A DNA stretch of 64,000 nucleotides from Amycolatopsis australiensis (GTDB lineage: Bacteria > Actinomycetota > Actinomycetes > Mycobacteriales > Pseudonocardiaceae). The stretch covers positions 7,974,001 through 8,038,000 of the forward strand of contig NZ_FPJG01000006.1 in NCBI RefSeq assembly GCF_900119165.1. Direction: 5' to 3'. Below, in pieces: positions 7,687-17,030 of this stretch. The translations under genes and the position numbers were made by a program. Position 1 is the stretch's first letter, and every line of letters begins with the position of its first letter. The notes beneath the pieces were generated by a model. The model was not told the origin of the DNA. It saw only the letters and a program-made list of their open reading frames with translations, and made no database searches.

Positions 7687-8118
7687 TCAGCGCTGCTTCG
7701 ACTTGGACTTCGGGGACACCAGCCGGGTACCGATCCAGTTCGGGCCGACGCTGATGTTGGCCGTCTGGGCGAGGCCGACCGCCGGCACCGCTTCGGCGAT
7801 CTCACTCGGCTCGACGTGCCCCGGCTGCCCCGTCTTGGGGGTGAGCACCCAGATGACGCCGTGCTCGTCCAGGGGCCCCCTGGCGTCGATGAGCGCGTCG
7901 CCCAGGTCGCCGTCGTCCTCGCGCCACCAGAGCAGCACCACGTCGATGACCTCGTCGGCGTCCTCGTCGAGGATGTCCCCGCCGATCTGCTCCTCGATCG
8001 CCGCGCGGACGTCGTCGTCGACGTCCTCGTCCCAGCCGATCTCCTGGACCACCATCTCGGGCTTGATGCCGAGCCTCTCGGCGACGCTGCTCTGATCAGC
8101 GTCTCCCGCGGCGACCAC
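7687..8118 (-). CDS. DUF3052 family protein
   Basis: A 143-residue acidic cytoplasmic protein of the actinobacterial DUF3052 family, rich in Asp/Glu ([30 protein letters not shown]), with [20 protein letters not shown] and [23 protein letters not shown] as its most recognisable blocks. Function is not known to me. The GTG start at 8118 has CCTCC (the minus-strand GGAGG) at 8129-8133, ten bases away. It is divergent from aceE, an arrangement also found in mycobacteria, so a link to pyruvate dehydrogenase regulation is possible but unproven. Confidence 0.85.
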   Translation of the reverse strand: MVAAGDADQSSVAERLGIKPEMVVQEIGWDEDVDDDVRAAIEEQIGGDILDEDADEVIDVVLLWWREDDGDLGDALIDARGPLDEHGVIWVLTPKTGQPGHVEPSEIAEAVPAVGLAQTANISVGPNWIGTRLVSPKSKSKQR

Positions 8119-8534
8119 TGCTTTCACTCCTCCAACTACGACGGAGTGTGGCGTCGGGCACCCCTTGCGAGGGTACGGCGGCGCCACACTCGGCGACCCG
8201 GTTGCCGATAGCGAACACTGGTAGGGCTCCGCGCGCAACCGTCCACACCGGATCTTTGACAACTCGTGTCGCAGGATACGGCCCGCGAGCGGCCCCCCGC
8301 GACGGCGTTTCGGGTACCTCGGCGGACCGGTCTGCCACCCCCGAGGGGCCGTCGCATAGGGTGGGGGAGAAGAAACCGCGCGCGCGATACACCGCGCGCT
8401 GGGAGTGGCTCGACCGGGCCGGCCGATGTTACCGCCAAGTAGCGGTGCGGAAGCCGGGACGGAAGACGACGATGGAGAGTCGTACACCCCCGCGTACGAG
8501 CACCACCGGCTACAACTTTTCGCAAGGAGACCCC
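8119..8534. promoter_or_regulatory. Divergent DUF3052/aceE promoter region and aceE leader
   Basis: About 415 bases without a supported gene between the two divergent starts. It contains TTGACA at 8256-8261 (a possible -35 without a good -10 at 17 bp) and a GC-alternating inverted repeat near 8379-8398 (CGCGCG arms around ATACAC) that could be an operator. An in-frame ATG at 8472 could extend AceE, but it lacks a ribosome site. Confidence 0.4.
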
Positions 8535-11330
8535 TTGGCCCCGCAGAACGACGGCGCCTCCGGCAAGGAGACCCCGGCACGCGTACGCGTCATCCGTGAC
8601 GGACTGGCGGCGCACCTGCCCGACATCGACCCGGAGGAGACCGCCGAGTGGCTGGACTCCTTCGACGAGGCGCTGGCCAGGGGTGGTCAGCAGCGGGCGC
8701 GCTACCTGATGCTGCGCATCCTGGAGCGCGCCCGTGAGCGCAACGTCGGCGTCCCGGCCCTGACCTCGACCGACTACGTCAACACGATCCCCACCGAGAA
8801 CGAGCCCTGGTTCCCCGGCGACGAGGAGATCGAGCGCCGCTACCGGGCCTACATCCGGTGGAACGCGGCGATCATGGTGCACCGGGCGCAGCGTCCCGGC
8901 GTCGGCGTCGGCGGCCACATCTCGACCTACGCCTCGTCCGCCGCGCTGTACGAAGTCGGCTTCAACCACTTCTTCCGCGGCAAGGACCACTCCGGCGGCG
9001 GCGACCAGATCTACATCCAGGGCCACGCCTCCCCCGGCATCTACGCCCGCGCGTTCCTCGAGGGCAGGCTCAGCGAGTCGCAGCTCGACGGCTTCCGCCA
9101 GGAGTACAGCCACGCCGGCGAGGGCGGCGGCCTGCCGTCCTACCCGCACCCGCGGCTGATGCCGGAGTTCTGGGAGTACCCGACGGTGTCGATGGGCCTC
9201 GGCCCGATGAACGCCATCTACCAGGCCCGGTTCAACCGCTACCTGCGCGACCGCGGCATCAAGGACACGAGCGACCAGCACGTCTGGGCGTTCCTCGGCG
9301 ACGGCGAGATGGACGAGGCCGAGTCCCGCGGCCTGATCCACGTCGCGGCGGGCGAAGGCCTCGACAACCTGACCTTCGTGATCAACTGCAACCTGCAGCG
9401 GCTCGACGGCCCGGTGCGCGGCAACGGCAAGATCATCCAGGAGCTGGAGTCGTACTTCCGCGGCGCCGGCTGGAACGTCATCAAGGTGATCTGGGGCCGC
9501 GAGTGGGACTCGCTGCTGCACGCAGACCGCGACGGCGCGCTGGTCAACCTGATGAACGTGACGCCGGACGGCGACTACCAGACGTACAAGGCCAATGACG
9601 GTGCGTTCGTCCGGGAGCACTTCTTCGGCCGCGACCCGCGGACGAAGGACCTGGTCAAGGACCTCTCCGACGCCGACATCTGGAACCTCAAGCGCGGCGG
9701 CCACGACTACCGCAAGGTGTACGCGGCGTACAAGGCGGCGCTGGAGCACCACGGCCAGCCGACGGTGATCCTGGCCCACACCATCAAGGGCTACGGCCTC
9801 GGCCCGGCGTTCGAGGGCCGCAACGCCACGCACCAGATGAAGAAGCTCACGCTCGACGACCTGAAGCTGTTCCGCGACTCGCAGCGGATCCCGATCAGCG
9901 ACGAGGAGCTCGAGCGCGACCCGAAGCTGCCGCCGTACTACCACCCGGGCGCGAACTCGCCGGAGATCGAGTACATGATCGGCCGCCGCAAGGCGCTCGG
10001 CGGCTTCCTGCCGGAACGGCGTCCCAAGGCCGCCAAGGCCCTGGTCCTGCCCGGCGACAAGGTCTACGAGGGCATCCGGAAGGGCTCCGGCAAGCAGGAG
10101 GTCGCCACGACGATGGCGTTCGTCCGGCTGGTCCGCGAGCTGGCGAAGGACTCCGAGATCGGCAAGCGCGTCGTCCCGATCATCCCGGACGAGGCCCGCA
10201 CCTTCGGCCTCGACTCGATGTTCCCGACGGCCAAGATCTACAACCCGCACGGCCAGACGTACACCTCGGTCGACGCGAGCCTGATGCTGGCCTACAAGGA
10301 GTCCGAGAAGGGCCAGCTGCTGCACGAGGGCATCAACGAGGCGGGCTCGACCGCGTCGTTCACCGCCGTCGGCACGTCGTACGCGACGCACGGCGAGCCG
10401 ATGATCCCGATCTACATCTTCTACTCGATGTTCGGGTTCCAGCGCACCGGTGACGGCCTGTACGCCGCGGCCGACCAGATGGCCCGCGGGTTCGTCCTCG
10501 GCGCCACCGCCGGCCGGACCACCCTGACGGGTGAGGGTCTGCAGCACGCGGACGGGCACTCGCTGCTGCTGGCGGCGACCAACCCGGCGGCGGTGGCCTA
10601 CGACCCGGCGTGGTCGTTCGAGATCGCGCACATCGTCAAGGACGGCCTGCGCCGCATGTACGGCGAGACGGGCCCGGACGGCAACGGCGAGAACGTCTTC
10701 TACTACATGACGATCTACAACGAGCCGTACCAGCAGCCGGCCGAGCCGGAGAACCTCGACGTCGAGGGCCTGCTCAAGGGTCTGTACAAGTACGCCGACG
10801 CCCCCGAGGGCGACGGTCCCGAGGTACAGATCCTGGTCTCGGGCGTCACGATGCCGGACGCGCTGAAGGCGCAGAAGAAGCTGGCCGAGGAGTGGGGCGT
10901 GCGGGCCGCGGTGTGGTCGGCGACGTCGTGGACCGAGCTGCGGCGCGAGGCCGTCGAGATCGACCACGACAACCTGCTCTACCCGGGCAGCGAGCCGCGC
11001 GTGCCGTACGTCACGGAGGCGCTTTCGGGCACGAACGGGCCGGTCGTGGCCGTGTCGGACTGGATGCGCGCGGTGCCGGACCTGATCCGCCCGTACGTGC
11101 CGACCGACATGCTGACGCTGGGCACGGACGGCTTCGGCTTCTCCGACACCCGGCCGGCGGCGCGGCGGAAGTTCCTGGTCGACGCCGAGTCGATCACCGT
11201 CGGCGCGCTGTCGATCCTGGCCAAGCGCGGCGAGGTCGACCAGGCGAAGGTCCTCGAAGCGGCCACGAAGTACCGGCTCGACGACATCTCGGCCGCCGGG
11301 CCGCAGACGTCGGATTCCGGCAACGCGTGA
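8535..11330 (+). CDS. aceE: Pyruvate dehydrogenase E1, homodimeric type (AceE)
   Basis: A 931-residue thiamine-diphosphate enzyme that decarboxylates pyruvate and passes the acetyl group to the E2 lipoyl domain of the pyruvate dehydrogenase complex. The ThDP/Mg motif is GDGEMDE (about 255-261) followed by [19 protein letters not shown] near 281-299. [20 protein letters not shown] and the C-terminal [14 protein letters not shown] blocks match the actinobacterial family, and full length is preserved. TTG 8535 is chosen because AAGGAG lies five bases upstream (8524-8529); ATG 8472 is an alternative giving 952 residues. The E2 and E3 genes are not nearby, as is usual in actinomycetes. A 16-bp hairpin terminator follows. 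Confidence 0.95.
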   Translation: MAPQNDGASGKETPARVRVIRDGLAAHLPDIDPEETAEWLDSFDEALARGGQQRARYLMLRILERARERNVGVPALTSTDYVNTIPTENEPWFPGDEEIERRYRAYIRWNAAIMVHRAQRPGVGVGGHISTYASSAALYEVGFNHFFRGKDHSGGGDQIYIQGHASPGIYARAFLEGRLSESQLDGFRQEYSHAGEGGGLPSYPHPRLMPEFWEYPTVSMGLGPMNAIYQARFNRYLRDRGIKDTSDQHVWAFLGDGEMDEAESRGLIHVAAGEGLDNLTFVINCNLQRLDGPVRGNGKIIQELESYFRGAGWNVIKVIWGREWDSLLHADRDGALVNLMNVTPDGDYQTYKANDGAFVREHFFGRDPRTKDLVKDLSDADIWNLKRGGHDYRKVYAAYKAALEHHGQPTVILAHTIKGYGLGPAFEGRNATHQMKKLTLDDLKLFRDSQRIPISDEELERDPKLPPYYHPGANSPEIEYMIGRRKALGGFLPERRPKAAKALVLPGDKVYEGIRKGSGKQEVATTMAFVRLVRELAKDSEIGKRVVPIIPDEARTFGLDSMFPTAKIYNPHGQTYTSVDASLMLAYKESEKGQLLHEGINEAGSTASFTAVGTSYATHGEPMIPIYIFYSMFGFQRTGDGLYAAADQMARGFVLGATAGRTTLTGEGLQHADGHSLLLAATNPAAVAYDPAWSFEIAHIVKDGLRRMYGETGPDGNGENVFYYMTIYNEPYQQPAEPENLDVEGLLKGLYKYADAPEGDGPEVQILVSGVTMPDALKAQKKLAEEWGVRAAVWSATSWTELRREAVEIDHDNLLYPGSEPRVPYVTEALSGTNGPVVAVSDWMRAVPDLIRPYVPTDMLTLGTDGFGFSDTRPAARRKFLVDAESITVGALSILAKRGEVDQAKVLEAATKYRLDDISAAGPQTSDSGNA

Positions 11331-11345
11331 CCTGGTGCTAGGTTC

Positions 11346-11380
11346 GGGACCCGGCAGACATCGGATGTCTGCCGGGTCCC
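11346..11380 (+). terminator. Strong hairpin terminator after aceE
   Basis: A perfect 16-bp stem, GGGACCCGGCAGACAT (11346-11361) with its complement (11365-11380), and a three-base loop CGG. There is no T tract, as often in actinomycetes. It ends 24 bases before the next start codon, so lldD is probably transcribed from a promoter overlapping this region or by read-through. Confidence 0.75.
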
Positions 11381-11403
11381 GCTCGCGTAGGGAGTTGATC
11401 AGG

Positions 11404-12615
11404 GTGACGAAGCGCCGACTGCCGAAGCCGGAGGAGCTGAAGCAGATCCTGCGACCCAAGCCGATCGTGCTGAACCCGACCGACCGGCGGCTTTCCAACG
11501 CCCACACCATCGCGGACCTGCGAATGATCGCGCGCAAGCGGACCCCGCGGGCGGCGTTCGACTACACCGACGGCGCGGCCGAGCTGGAGGACAGCCTGCG
11601 CCGGGCGCGACAGGCCTACCGCCGCATCGAGTTCCACCCGAACGTGTTGCGCGGGGTGTCCGATGTGGACACCACCCGCGAGATCCTCGGCAAGACGTCC
11701 GCACTGCCGTTCGCCTTCGCCCCCACCGGGTTCACCCGGATGATGAACCACGAGGGCGAAGCCGCGGTCGGCCGCGTGGCGCAGCGCAACGGCATCCCGA
11801 TGGGCCTGTCGACGATGGCGACGACGTCGATCGAGGACCTCGCCGCGGCGGCGCCGCAGGCCCGCAAGTGGTTCCAGCTCTACGTCTGGCGCGACCACGG
11901 CGCGGGCGAAGATCTGATGAATCGCGCGTGGGCGGCGGGCTACGACACGCTGATGCTGACGGTGGACACCCCGGTCGGCGGCGCGCGCCTGCGCGACGTC
12001 CGCAACGGCCTGACCATCCCGCCGGCACTCACCGTCAAGACGTTCCTCGACGGCGCGCTGCACCCGGCGTGGTGGTTCAACCTGCTCACCACCGAGCCGC
12101 TGACGTTCGCCTCGCTCACCCACTTCGACGGCACGGTCGCCGAGCTGCTGAACAAGCTGTTCGACCCGACGCTGAACTTCGACGACCTGGACTGGGTCCG
12201 CCGGACCTGGCCGGGGAAGCTCGTGGTGAAGGGCGTCCAGAACGTCGACGACGCGCGAGACGTCGTCAAGCACGGCGCCGACGCGGTGCTGCTGTCCAAC
12301 CACGGCGGCCGCCAGCTCGACCGCGCGCCCACGCCGCTGGAGCTGCTGCCGGCGGTGCTCGACGAGATCCAGGGCGACGCGGAGGTCTGGATCGACACGG
12401 GCATCCTCTCGGGCGGCGACATCGTGGCGGCGATCGCCCGCGGCGCGAACGCGGTGCTGATCGGCCGCGCGTTCCTGTACGGCCTGATGGCCGGCGGCGA
12501 GCGCGGTGTCCAGCGCTGCGTCGACATCCTCCGCACCGAGATGGTCCGGACGATGCAGCTGCTCGGCGTCCGCACGCTCGCCGACCTCAAGCCTTCCCAC
12601 GCGACCCTGCGCTAG
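11404..12615 (+). CDS. lldD: L-lactate dehydrogenase, FMN-dependent, quinone-linked (LldD2-like)
   Basis: A 403-residue alpha-hydroxy-acid oxidising flavoprotein that converts L-lactate to pyruvate and passes electrons to the respiratory chain. Family blocks are RTPRAAFDYTDGAAE, LPFAFAPTGFTRMM, KWFQLYVWRD, DTLMLTVDTPVGGARLRDVRNG, and the active-site stretch LLSNHGGRQLDRAPTP, which carries the catalytic His and substrate-binding Arg. The sequence closely resembles what I recall of mycobacterial LldD2. GTG 11404 is chosen because GGAG lies about nine bases before it. A lactate permease gene lies 1.5 kb downstream on the same strand, supporting a role in lactate use. Confidence 0.9.
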   Translation: MTKRRLPKPEELKQILRPKPIVLNPTDRRLSNAHTIADLRMIARKRTPRAAFDYTDGAAELEDSLRRARQAYRRIEFHPNVLRGVSDVDTTREILGKTSALPFAFAPTGFTRMMNHEGEAAVGRVAQRNGIPMGLSTMATTSIEDLAAAAPQARKWFQLYVWRDHGAGEDLMNRAWAAGYDTLMLTVDTPVGGARLRDVRNGLTIPPALTVKTFLDGALHPAWWFNLLTTEPLTFASLTHFDGTVAELLNKLFDPTLNFDDLDWVRRTWPGKLVVKGVQNVDDARDVVKHGADAVLLSNHGGRQLDRAPTPLELLPAVLDEIQGDAEVWIDTGILSGGDIVAAIARGANAVLIGRAFLYGLMAGGERGVQRCVDILRTEMVRTMQLLGVRTLADLKPSHATLR

Positions 12616-13355
12616 ACCTGCGCCTGGCCGCCGTCGACGAAGAACTCGACGCCGTTGACGAAGCTCGCCTCGTCGGAGGCCAGGAACAGCGCGGCCGCCG
12701 CGATCTCGGCCGGGTCGCCGAGCCGGCCCAGCGGGACCTGCGCGCGGAGGCCGTCGACGAGGGCCTGCTGCCCGTCGTCGGGCACGAGGCCGAGCAGGCC
12801 GGGGGTCAGCGTCGGTCCCGGGCTCAGCACGTTGACCCGCGTCCCGGTGCCCTGCAGGTCGAGCGCCCAGCTGCGGGCGAAGTTGCGCACCGCCGCCTTG
12901 GTGGCCGCGTAGACGCTGAAGGCCGGGCTGACCCGCGTCGACGTCGTCGAGCCGGTGAGGATGATCGACGCGTTCTCGTTCAGCAGCGGCAGGGCCTTCT
13001 GGACGGCGAAGAGCACGCCCTTGACGTTCGTGCCGAAGGTGGCGTCGAACTGCTCTTCGGTGATCTCGCCGAGCGGGGCGAAGACTCCGCCGCCGGAGTT
13101 GGCGACCACGACGTCCAGGCCGCGGCCCCGCTCCCCCACCGCGCGGTAGAGCACGTCCAGGTCGGCCAGGTTCGCCGAATCCGCCTGGACGGCCGTCACC
13201 TCGCCGCCGATCTCGGCGACCGCGTCGTCGAGCGCTTCCTTGCGGCGCCCGGTGACGAACACGTGCGCGCCTTCGGCCGCGAACCGCTTCGCGATGGCGA
13301 GCCCGATGCCGGTGCTGCCGCCGGTCACGACGGCGGTCTTGGCTGCCAGCTTCAC
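12612..13355 (-). CDS. SDR-family oxidoreductase
   Basis: A 247-residue classical SDR: TGGSTGIG nucleotide motif, ANSGG in place of NNAG, catalytic Ser in ILTGSTTST and YAATK active site, C-terminal FFVDGG. It starts at GTG 13355 with GGAGG six bases upstream. It is divergent from a TetR regulator across a perfect 21-bp inverted repeat, so it is almost certainly that regulator's target. Such TetR/SDR pairs often act in detoxification of carbonyls, but the substrate is unknown. Its stop overlaps lldD by 4 bp, convergently. Confidence 0.88.
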   Translation of the reverse strand: MKLAAKTAVVTGGSTGIGLAIAKRFAAEGAHVFVTGRRKEALDDAVAEIGGEVTAVQADSANLADLDVLYRAVGERGRGLDVVVANSGGGVFAPLGEITEEQFDATFGTNVKGVLFAVQKALPLLNENASIILTGSTTSTRVSPAFSVYAATKAAVRNFARSWALDLQGTGTRVNVLSPGPTLTPGLLGLVPDDGQQALVDGLRAQVPLGRLGDPAEIAAAALFLASDEASFVNGVEFFVDGGQAQV

Positions 13356-13371
13356 GCTGCTCCTCCAATTG

Positions 13372-13418
13372 TTGACTATTTAGTCCAGAACGTACGCCGT
13401 TCTGGACTAAATAGTCAA
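13372..13418. promoter_or_regulatory. Double TetR operator: perfect 21-bp inverted repeat
   Basis: Positions 13372-13392 and 13398-13418 are exact reverse complements around a 5-bp centre TACGC. Each arm contains a smaller palindrome, GACTATTTAGTC (13374-13385) and GACTAAATAGTC (13405-13416), centred 31 bp apart. This looks like two TetR-dimer sites arranged symmetrically between the SDR and tetR start codons. Confidence 0.75.
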
Positions 13419-13437
13419 GAATGGGTAGCCTGGCGCC

Positions 13438-14043
13438 ATGGCGAGACCCCGGAGCTTCGACGAGGCGGCCGTCCTGCGCACGGCCAGGGACCAGTTCTGG
13501 GAGACCGGCTACGCGGGCACGAAAGTGGACGACATCGCCGCCGCGACCGGCCTCGGCAAGGGCAGCCTCTACGGCGCCTTCGGCGACAAGCACGCGCTGT
13601 TCCTCCGGGTCTACGACCACTACTGCGGCGAAGCGGCCGAGGGCACGCGCCGGCAGCTCGAGGGTCCCGACGCCACTGCCTATCGACGGCTCCGCGACCA
13701 CGTGCTGGCGATCGCCGAATCGGTCGCCGCCGACCAGGCGCGCCGGGGGTGCCTGATCGCGAAGAGCACGGCCGAATGCGCGCAGCACGACGAGGCGGTC
13801 GCCGCCCGAAGCCGGCGGCTGTTCCACGACCTGCAGGAATACCTCACCGCCTGCATCGCGGGCGCCCAGCGCGCGGGCGACCTCGCCGACGGCCAGGACC
13901 CGGCCCGCCTGGCCGGCCTCGTGCTGGCCGTCCTGCGCGGCCTCGAAGCCCTCGGCAAAGGCGGCGTCGAACCGGACGACGTCCGGGCGATCGCCGAGAC
14001 CGCGCTGGCGGTGCTGCCGAAGCCGCCGGCCGCAACTTCTTGA
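13438..14043 (+). CDS. TetR/AcrR-family transcriptional regulator
   Basis: A 201-residue repressor with the N-terminal helix-turn-helix TKVDDIAAATGLGKGSLYGAFGDKHALFLRVYDHY at about residues 25-60, the form typical of the AcrR/NemR branch (GKGSLY rather than SRGAFY). The C-terminal ligand domain has three Cys (SGEAA-type helix with YCGE, GCLIAKSTAEC), which could sense electrophiles as in NemR; this is inference. It is divergent from the SDR gene and presumably binds the symmetrical element between them. Confidence 0.88.
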   Translation: MARPRSFDEAAVLRTARDQFWETGYAGTKVDDIAAATGLGKGSLYGAFGDKHALFLRVYDHYCGEAAEGTRRQLEGPDATAYRRLRDHVLAIAESVAADQARRGCLIAKSTAECAQHDEAVAARSRRLFHDLQEYLTACIAGAQRAGDLADGQDPARLAGLVLAVLRGLEALGKGGVEPDDVRAIAETALAVLPKPPAATS

Positions 14044-14121
14044 CGGACCGACCAGTTTGTGAGGAGGATCACGGGCACCCGCCGAAAGGCCGTTTTCGCA
14101 TCGTGGAAACGGAGGTCGCCC

Positions 14122-15732
14122 GTGTTCGTGCAGAACCTGACTCCCCTCGGTTCGCTGGGCCTGTCGGCACTGGTCGCCGTGCTGCCGCTGGCGACCGTGC
14201 TCGTGCTCCTCGGCGTCGTCCGGATGCGGGCGCACCACGCCGCCCTGCTCGGGCTGCTCGTCGCGCTCGTCGTGGGGATCGCCGCGTACGGGATGCCCGT
14301 CGTCCAGGCCGTTTCCGCGGCGCTGCAGGGCGCGGCGTTCGGGCTGTGGCCGATCATGTGGATCGTCGTCAACGCGCTGTGGATCTACCGGCTCACCGTG
14401 CGGACCGGGCACTTCGACGTGCTGCGCCGCTCGTTCGGCCGGATCTCCGACGACCCGCGGATCCAGGCGCTGATCATCGCGTTCTGCTTCGGTGCGCTGA
14501 TGGAGGCGCTGGCCGGGTTCGGCGCGCCGGTCGCGATCAGCGCCGTGATGCTGGTGGCCGTCGGCTTCCACCCGGTCAAGGCCGCGGTCGTCGCGCTGGT
14601 CGCGAACACCGCGCCGGTCGCGTTCGGCGCGATGGGCACCCCGGTCGTCACCCTGGCGCAGGTCACCGGCCTGCCGCTGCAGGAGGTGTCGTCGATCGTC
14701 GGCCGGCAGACACCGCTGCTCGCCTTGGTCGTGCCGCTGCTGCTGGTGATCATCGTCGACGGGAAGCGCGGCCTGCGCGACACCTGGCTGCCCGCGCTGG
14801 TCTGCGGGGTCGCGTTCGGGCTCGTGCAGTTCCTGGCGTCCAACTACGTGTCGCCGCAGCTGGCCGACATCGGCGCCGCGCTCGCCGGCGCGGCCGCGCT
14901 CGTCGCGCTCCCCCGGACCCGCCGCCCGGTGCCGGATTCGGTCCGGATCGGCACCGGCGGCACGGCCACCGCCGCAACACCGGCGGACGACTCGCGCGAC
15001 GACGTCGTGAAGGCGTACCTGCCGTACGCGCTGATCATCGTGATCTTCTCCGTCGCCGTGCTGCCGCCGGTGAAGAAGCTGCTGGACAAGGCGACCTGGA
15101 AGTTCCGCTGGCCGGGGCTGCACGTCGCCGGCCCGAACGGGAAACCGGTGTCCGGCAACACGTTCTCGCTGCCGTTCCTCAACACCGGCGGCACGCTGGT
15201 GCTGCTGGCCGGGATCCTGACGGCGGTGTTCCTCGCCGTCCGCGCGGGCGGCGCCGCGAGCGAGTGGCTGGCGACGGTCAAGGAGCTGCGGTTCGCGATC
15301 CTCACCGTCACCGGGGTGCTCGCGCTGGCCTACGTGATGAACCTGTCCGGCCAGACTTCCACCATCGGCACGTTCATCGCGGCCGCGGGCGCCGGCCTGG
15401 CGTTCCTCTCACCGGTGCTGGGCTGGTTCGGCGTCGCCGTCTCGGGCTCGGACACGTCGGCGAACGCGCTGTTCGGCGCGCTGCAGGTGACGGCGGCGGC
15501 CAAGACGGGTCTGCCGGCGGACCTGCTGGCCGCGGCCAACAGCTCCGGCGGCGTGCTCGGCAAGATGGTCTCGCCGCAGAACCTCACGATCGCCTGCGTC
15601 GCGGCGAACCTCCCGGGCGAAGAGGGCAAGCTGCTGCGGAAGGTGCTGCCGTGGAGCGCGGGGCTGCTGCTGGCGATGTGCCTGATCGTGCTCGGCCAGA
15701 GCACGGCGGCGCTCAGCTGGATGCTGCCATGA
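14122..15732 (+). CDS. lldP: L-lactate permease (LctP/LldP family)
   Basis: A 536-residue membrane transporter with about 12-14 helices that imports lactate with protons. Family blocks include LWPIMWIVVNALWIYRLTVRTG, FGALMEALAGFGAPVAIS, NTAPVAFGAMGTPV and GSDTSANALFGALQV. GTG 14122 is chosen because GGAGG lies at 14111-14115 with a six-base spacer. Together with lldD it suggests growth on external L-lactate. The SDR/TetR pair sits between them on both strands, which looks like an insertion into a former lldD-lldP unit (inference). Confidence 0.9.
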   Translation: MFVQNLTPLGSLGLSALVAVLPLATVLVLLGVVRMRAHHAALLGLLVALVVGIAAYGMPVVQAVSAALQGAAFGLWPIMWIVVNALWIYRLTVRTGHFDVLRRSFGRISDDPRIQALIIAFCFGALMEALAGFGAPVAISAVMLVAVGFHPVKAAVVALVANTAPVAFGAMGTPVVTLAQVTGLPLQEVSSIVGRQTPLLALVVPLLLVIIVDGKRGLRDTWLPALVCGVAFGLVQFLASNYVSPQLADIGAALAGAAALVALPRTRRPVPDSVRIGTGGTATAATPADDSRDDVVKAYLPYALIIVIFSVAVLPPVKKLLDKATWKFRWPGLHVAGPNGKPVSGNTFSLPFLNTGGTLVLLAGILTAVFLAVRAGGAASEWLATVKELRFAILTVTGVLALAYVMNLSGQTSTIGTFIAAAGAGLAFLSPVLGWFGVAVSGSDTSANALFGALQVTAAAKTGLPADLLAAANSSGGVLGKMVSPQNLTIACVAANLPGEEGKLLRKVLPWSAGLLLAMCLIVLGQSTAALSWMLP

Positions 15733-16348
15733 CCTGCCGGGCGGCGACGCGCTTGGCGGAGCGGTTCCAGCTCCACCAGCCGTGCACGACGAGCCCGGCG
15801 AAGACGACGTAGATCGCCGCGGAGAAGTAGAGCCCGGACGAGATCTGCAGCGGCACGCCGATGGCGTCGACGACCAGCCAGACGAGCCAGAACTCGACGA
15901 GCCCGAGCCCCTGCGCCCCGAAGGCGACGAGCGTGCCGACGAAGATGGCGGCGTCGGGCCACGGCGCCCAGGACGCGTTGAGGGCGTCGAGGACCAGGGC
16001 CATGACGGTGGTGCCGACGAGGAAGGCACCGAGCATGGCGAGCCGTTCGGCAAGCCGTCCCTGCCGCACGACGACACCGAAGACGGGATCCTGCCGGCGC
16101 GTCCAGGCCCACCAGCCGTAGACGGAGATGGCGAGAATGGCGACCTGCCGGGCGGCGAGGCCACCGAGGTGCGCGGAGACGTAGACGGCGAAGAGCAGAA
16201 CGGTGGCCCCGACCTGAACGGGCCAGGTCCACAGGGTGCGACGCTGCGCGAGGAAGACGACGGCGAGCGCGAACACCTGCCCGGCGAGCTCCGCGATCGA
16301 AATCCACTGGCCGAGCACCGTGATTCCGTGGTGCAGCAGGAAATCCAC
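15713..16348 (-). CDS. pnuC: Nicotinamide mononucleotide/riboside transporter PnuC
   Basis: A 211-residue, 7-helix membrane protein of the PnuC family, a facilitator for nicotinamide riboside (or related vitamin precursors) coupled to intracellular phosphorylation. The signature aromatic motifs are present: ISVYGWWAWTRR near 80 and FWLVWLVVDAIGVPL near 152, with a final VHGWWSWNRS. The GTG start at 16348 follows AAAGGGG at six bases. Its 3' end overlaps the lactate permease gene by 20 bp. No NadR-type kinase is adjacent, so the exact substrate (nicotinamide riboside, or thiamine as in PnuT) is uncertain. Confidence 0.85.
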   Translation of the reverse strand: MDFLLHHGITVLGQWISIAELAGQVFALAVVFLAQRRTLWTWPVQVGATVLLFAVYVSAHLGGLAARQVAILAISVYGWWAWTRRQDPVFGVVVRQGRLAERLAMLGAFLVGTTVMALVLDALNASWAPWPDAAIFVGTLVAFGAQGLGLVEFWLVWLVVDAIGVPLQISSGLYFSAAIYVVFAGLVVHGWWSWNRSAKRVAARQVMAASS

Positions 16349-17030
16349 GTCACGCCCCTTTCGTCCTACCGCATCAAACATGCTCGGCCGGGAGTGAATT
16401 CCCTAGAGAGTGTGAGCGGCGGAACATCCCGCGGGTTGGGACGTCTCCGCCGGGCGATGGGGTGCGTGAGACGCACCGAAGGCCGCCTTGGGGCGCTCGG
16501 GCTGGGGACACGCTCGGGCCGGGCGGACCGGGCCGCGCCAGGGCGGGGTTGCCCGGCCGAGCCAGCCCAGCCGGGCACGCGCCCCGGCTGGGCAAGACAA
16601 GGGGGCCCGGCCGGAGCCGCGCGGGGGCAGAGGCCCAGCGGGCCAGGCAGGAGCCGGTCAGGGCGGCGTCGGGCAAGGGCCGAGGCAGGGCGGGCAAGAG
16701 CTGGGCGAGGCGGGGCAGAGCCGAGCGGGCGCTCGGGGCGGGCCGTCGAAGCCTGAGCGTGCGCGGGAGAGGCGGGTCCGGGCCAGCAGAGGCAGGGCGC
16801 CCCGGGCGGGAGCCGCGCGGGGCGGAGGCCCGGTGGGCCGGTGGGCCCACCGGGCACGGGCCGGGCGAGGCAGGGCCGCCTACCCGCCCGCCGGGCCGGA
16901 GCGAGCCAGGCAGAGCACAGCCGGGCCGGAGCCGAGCCGGGCCGCGCAGGAGCCGGCCTCGGGCAGACACGGCACGGGGCGGGTCCGGCGGCTTCCTCGA
17001 CCGCCGGGCCCGCCCCGGAATCCGTCCCGC
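16349..17030. repeat. Gene-free stretch: interspersed-repeat copy and degenerate GC-rich repeats
   Basis: About 680 bases with no credible gene. 16470-16501 is a 32-bp exact inverted copy of 21540-21571. From about 16510 to 16990 the DNA is a mosaic of degenerate GCCGGGC, GAGCCGGGC and GGGGCAG words without a fixed period. Long open frames on both strands are compositional artefacts: they give Arg/Pro/Gly/Ala-only products and no ribosome sites. Confidence 0.75.

Noticed and set aside
8472..8534. Upstream ATG for AceE adding 21 residues
   Set aside because: No ribosome site, whereas TTG 8535 has a perfect AAGGAG at five bases; kept as an alternative only.
8136..11537. Very long minus-strand frame antisense to aceE
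   Set aside because: It is a mirror of aceE codon bias in a high-GC genome; its product is low complexity and unlike any protein family.
11404..15732. lldD, SDR, TetR and lactate permease as one operon
   Set aside because: The SDR gene lies on the opposite strand and TetR has its own divergent promoter, so lldD and the permease cannot share a simple transcript.
16374..16970. Long open frames on both strands between pnuC and the membrane protein
   Set aside because: Products are only Arg/Pro/Gly/Ala-rich low-complexity sequence, there is no ribosome site, and the DNA is a degenerate GC-rich repeat mosaic.
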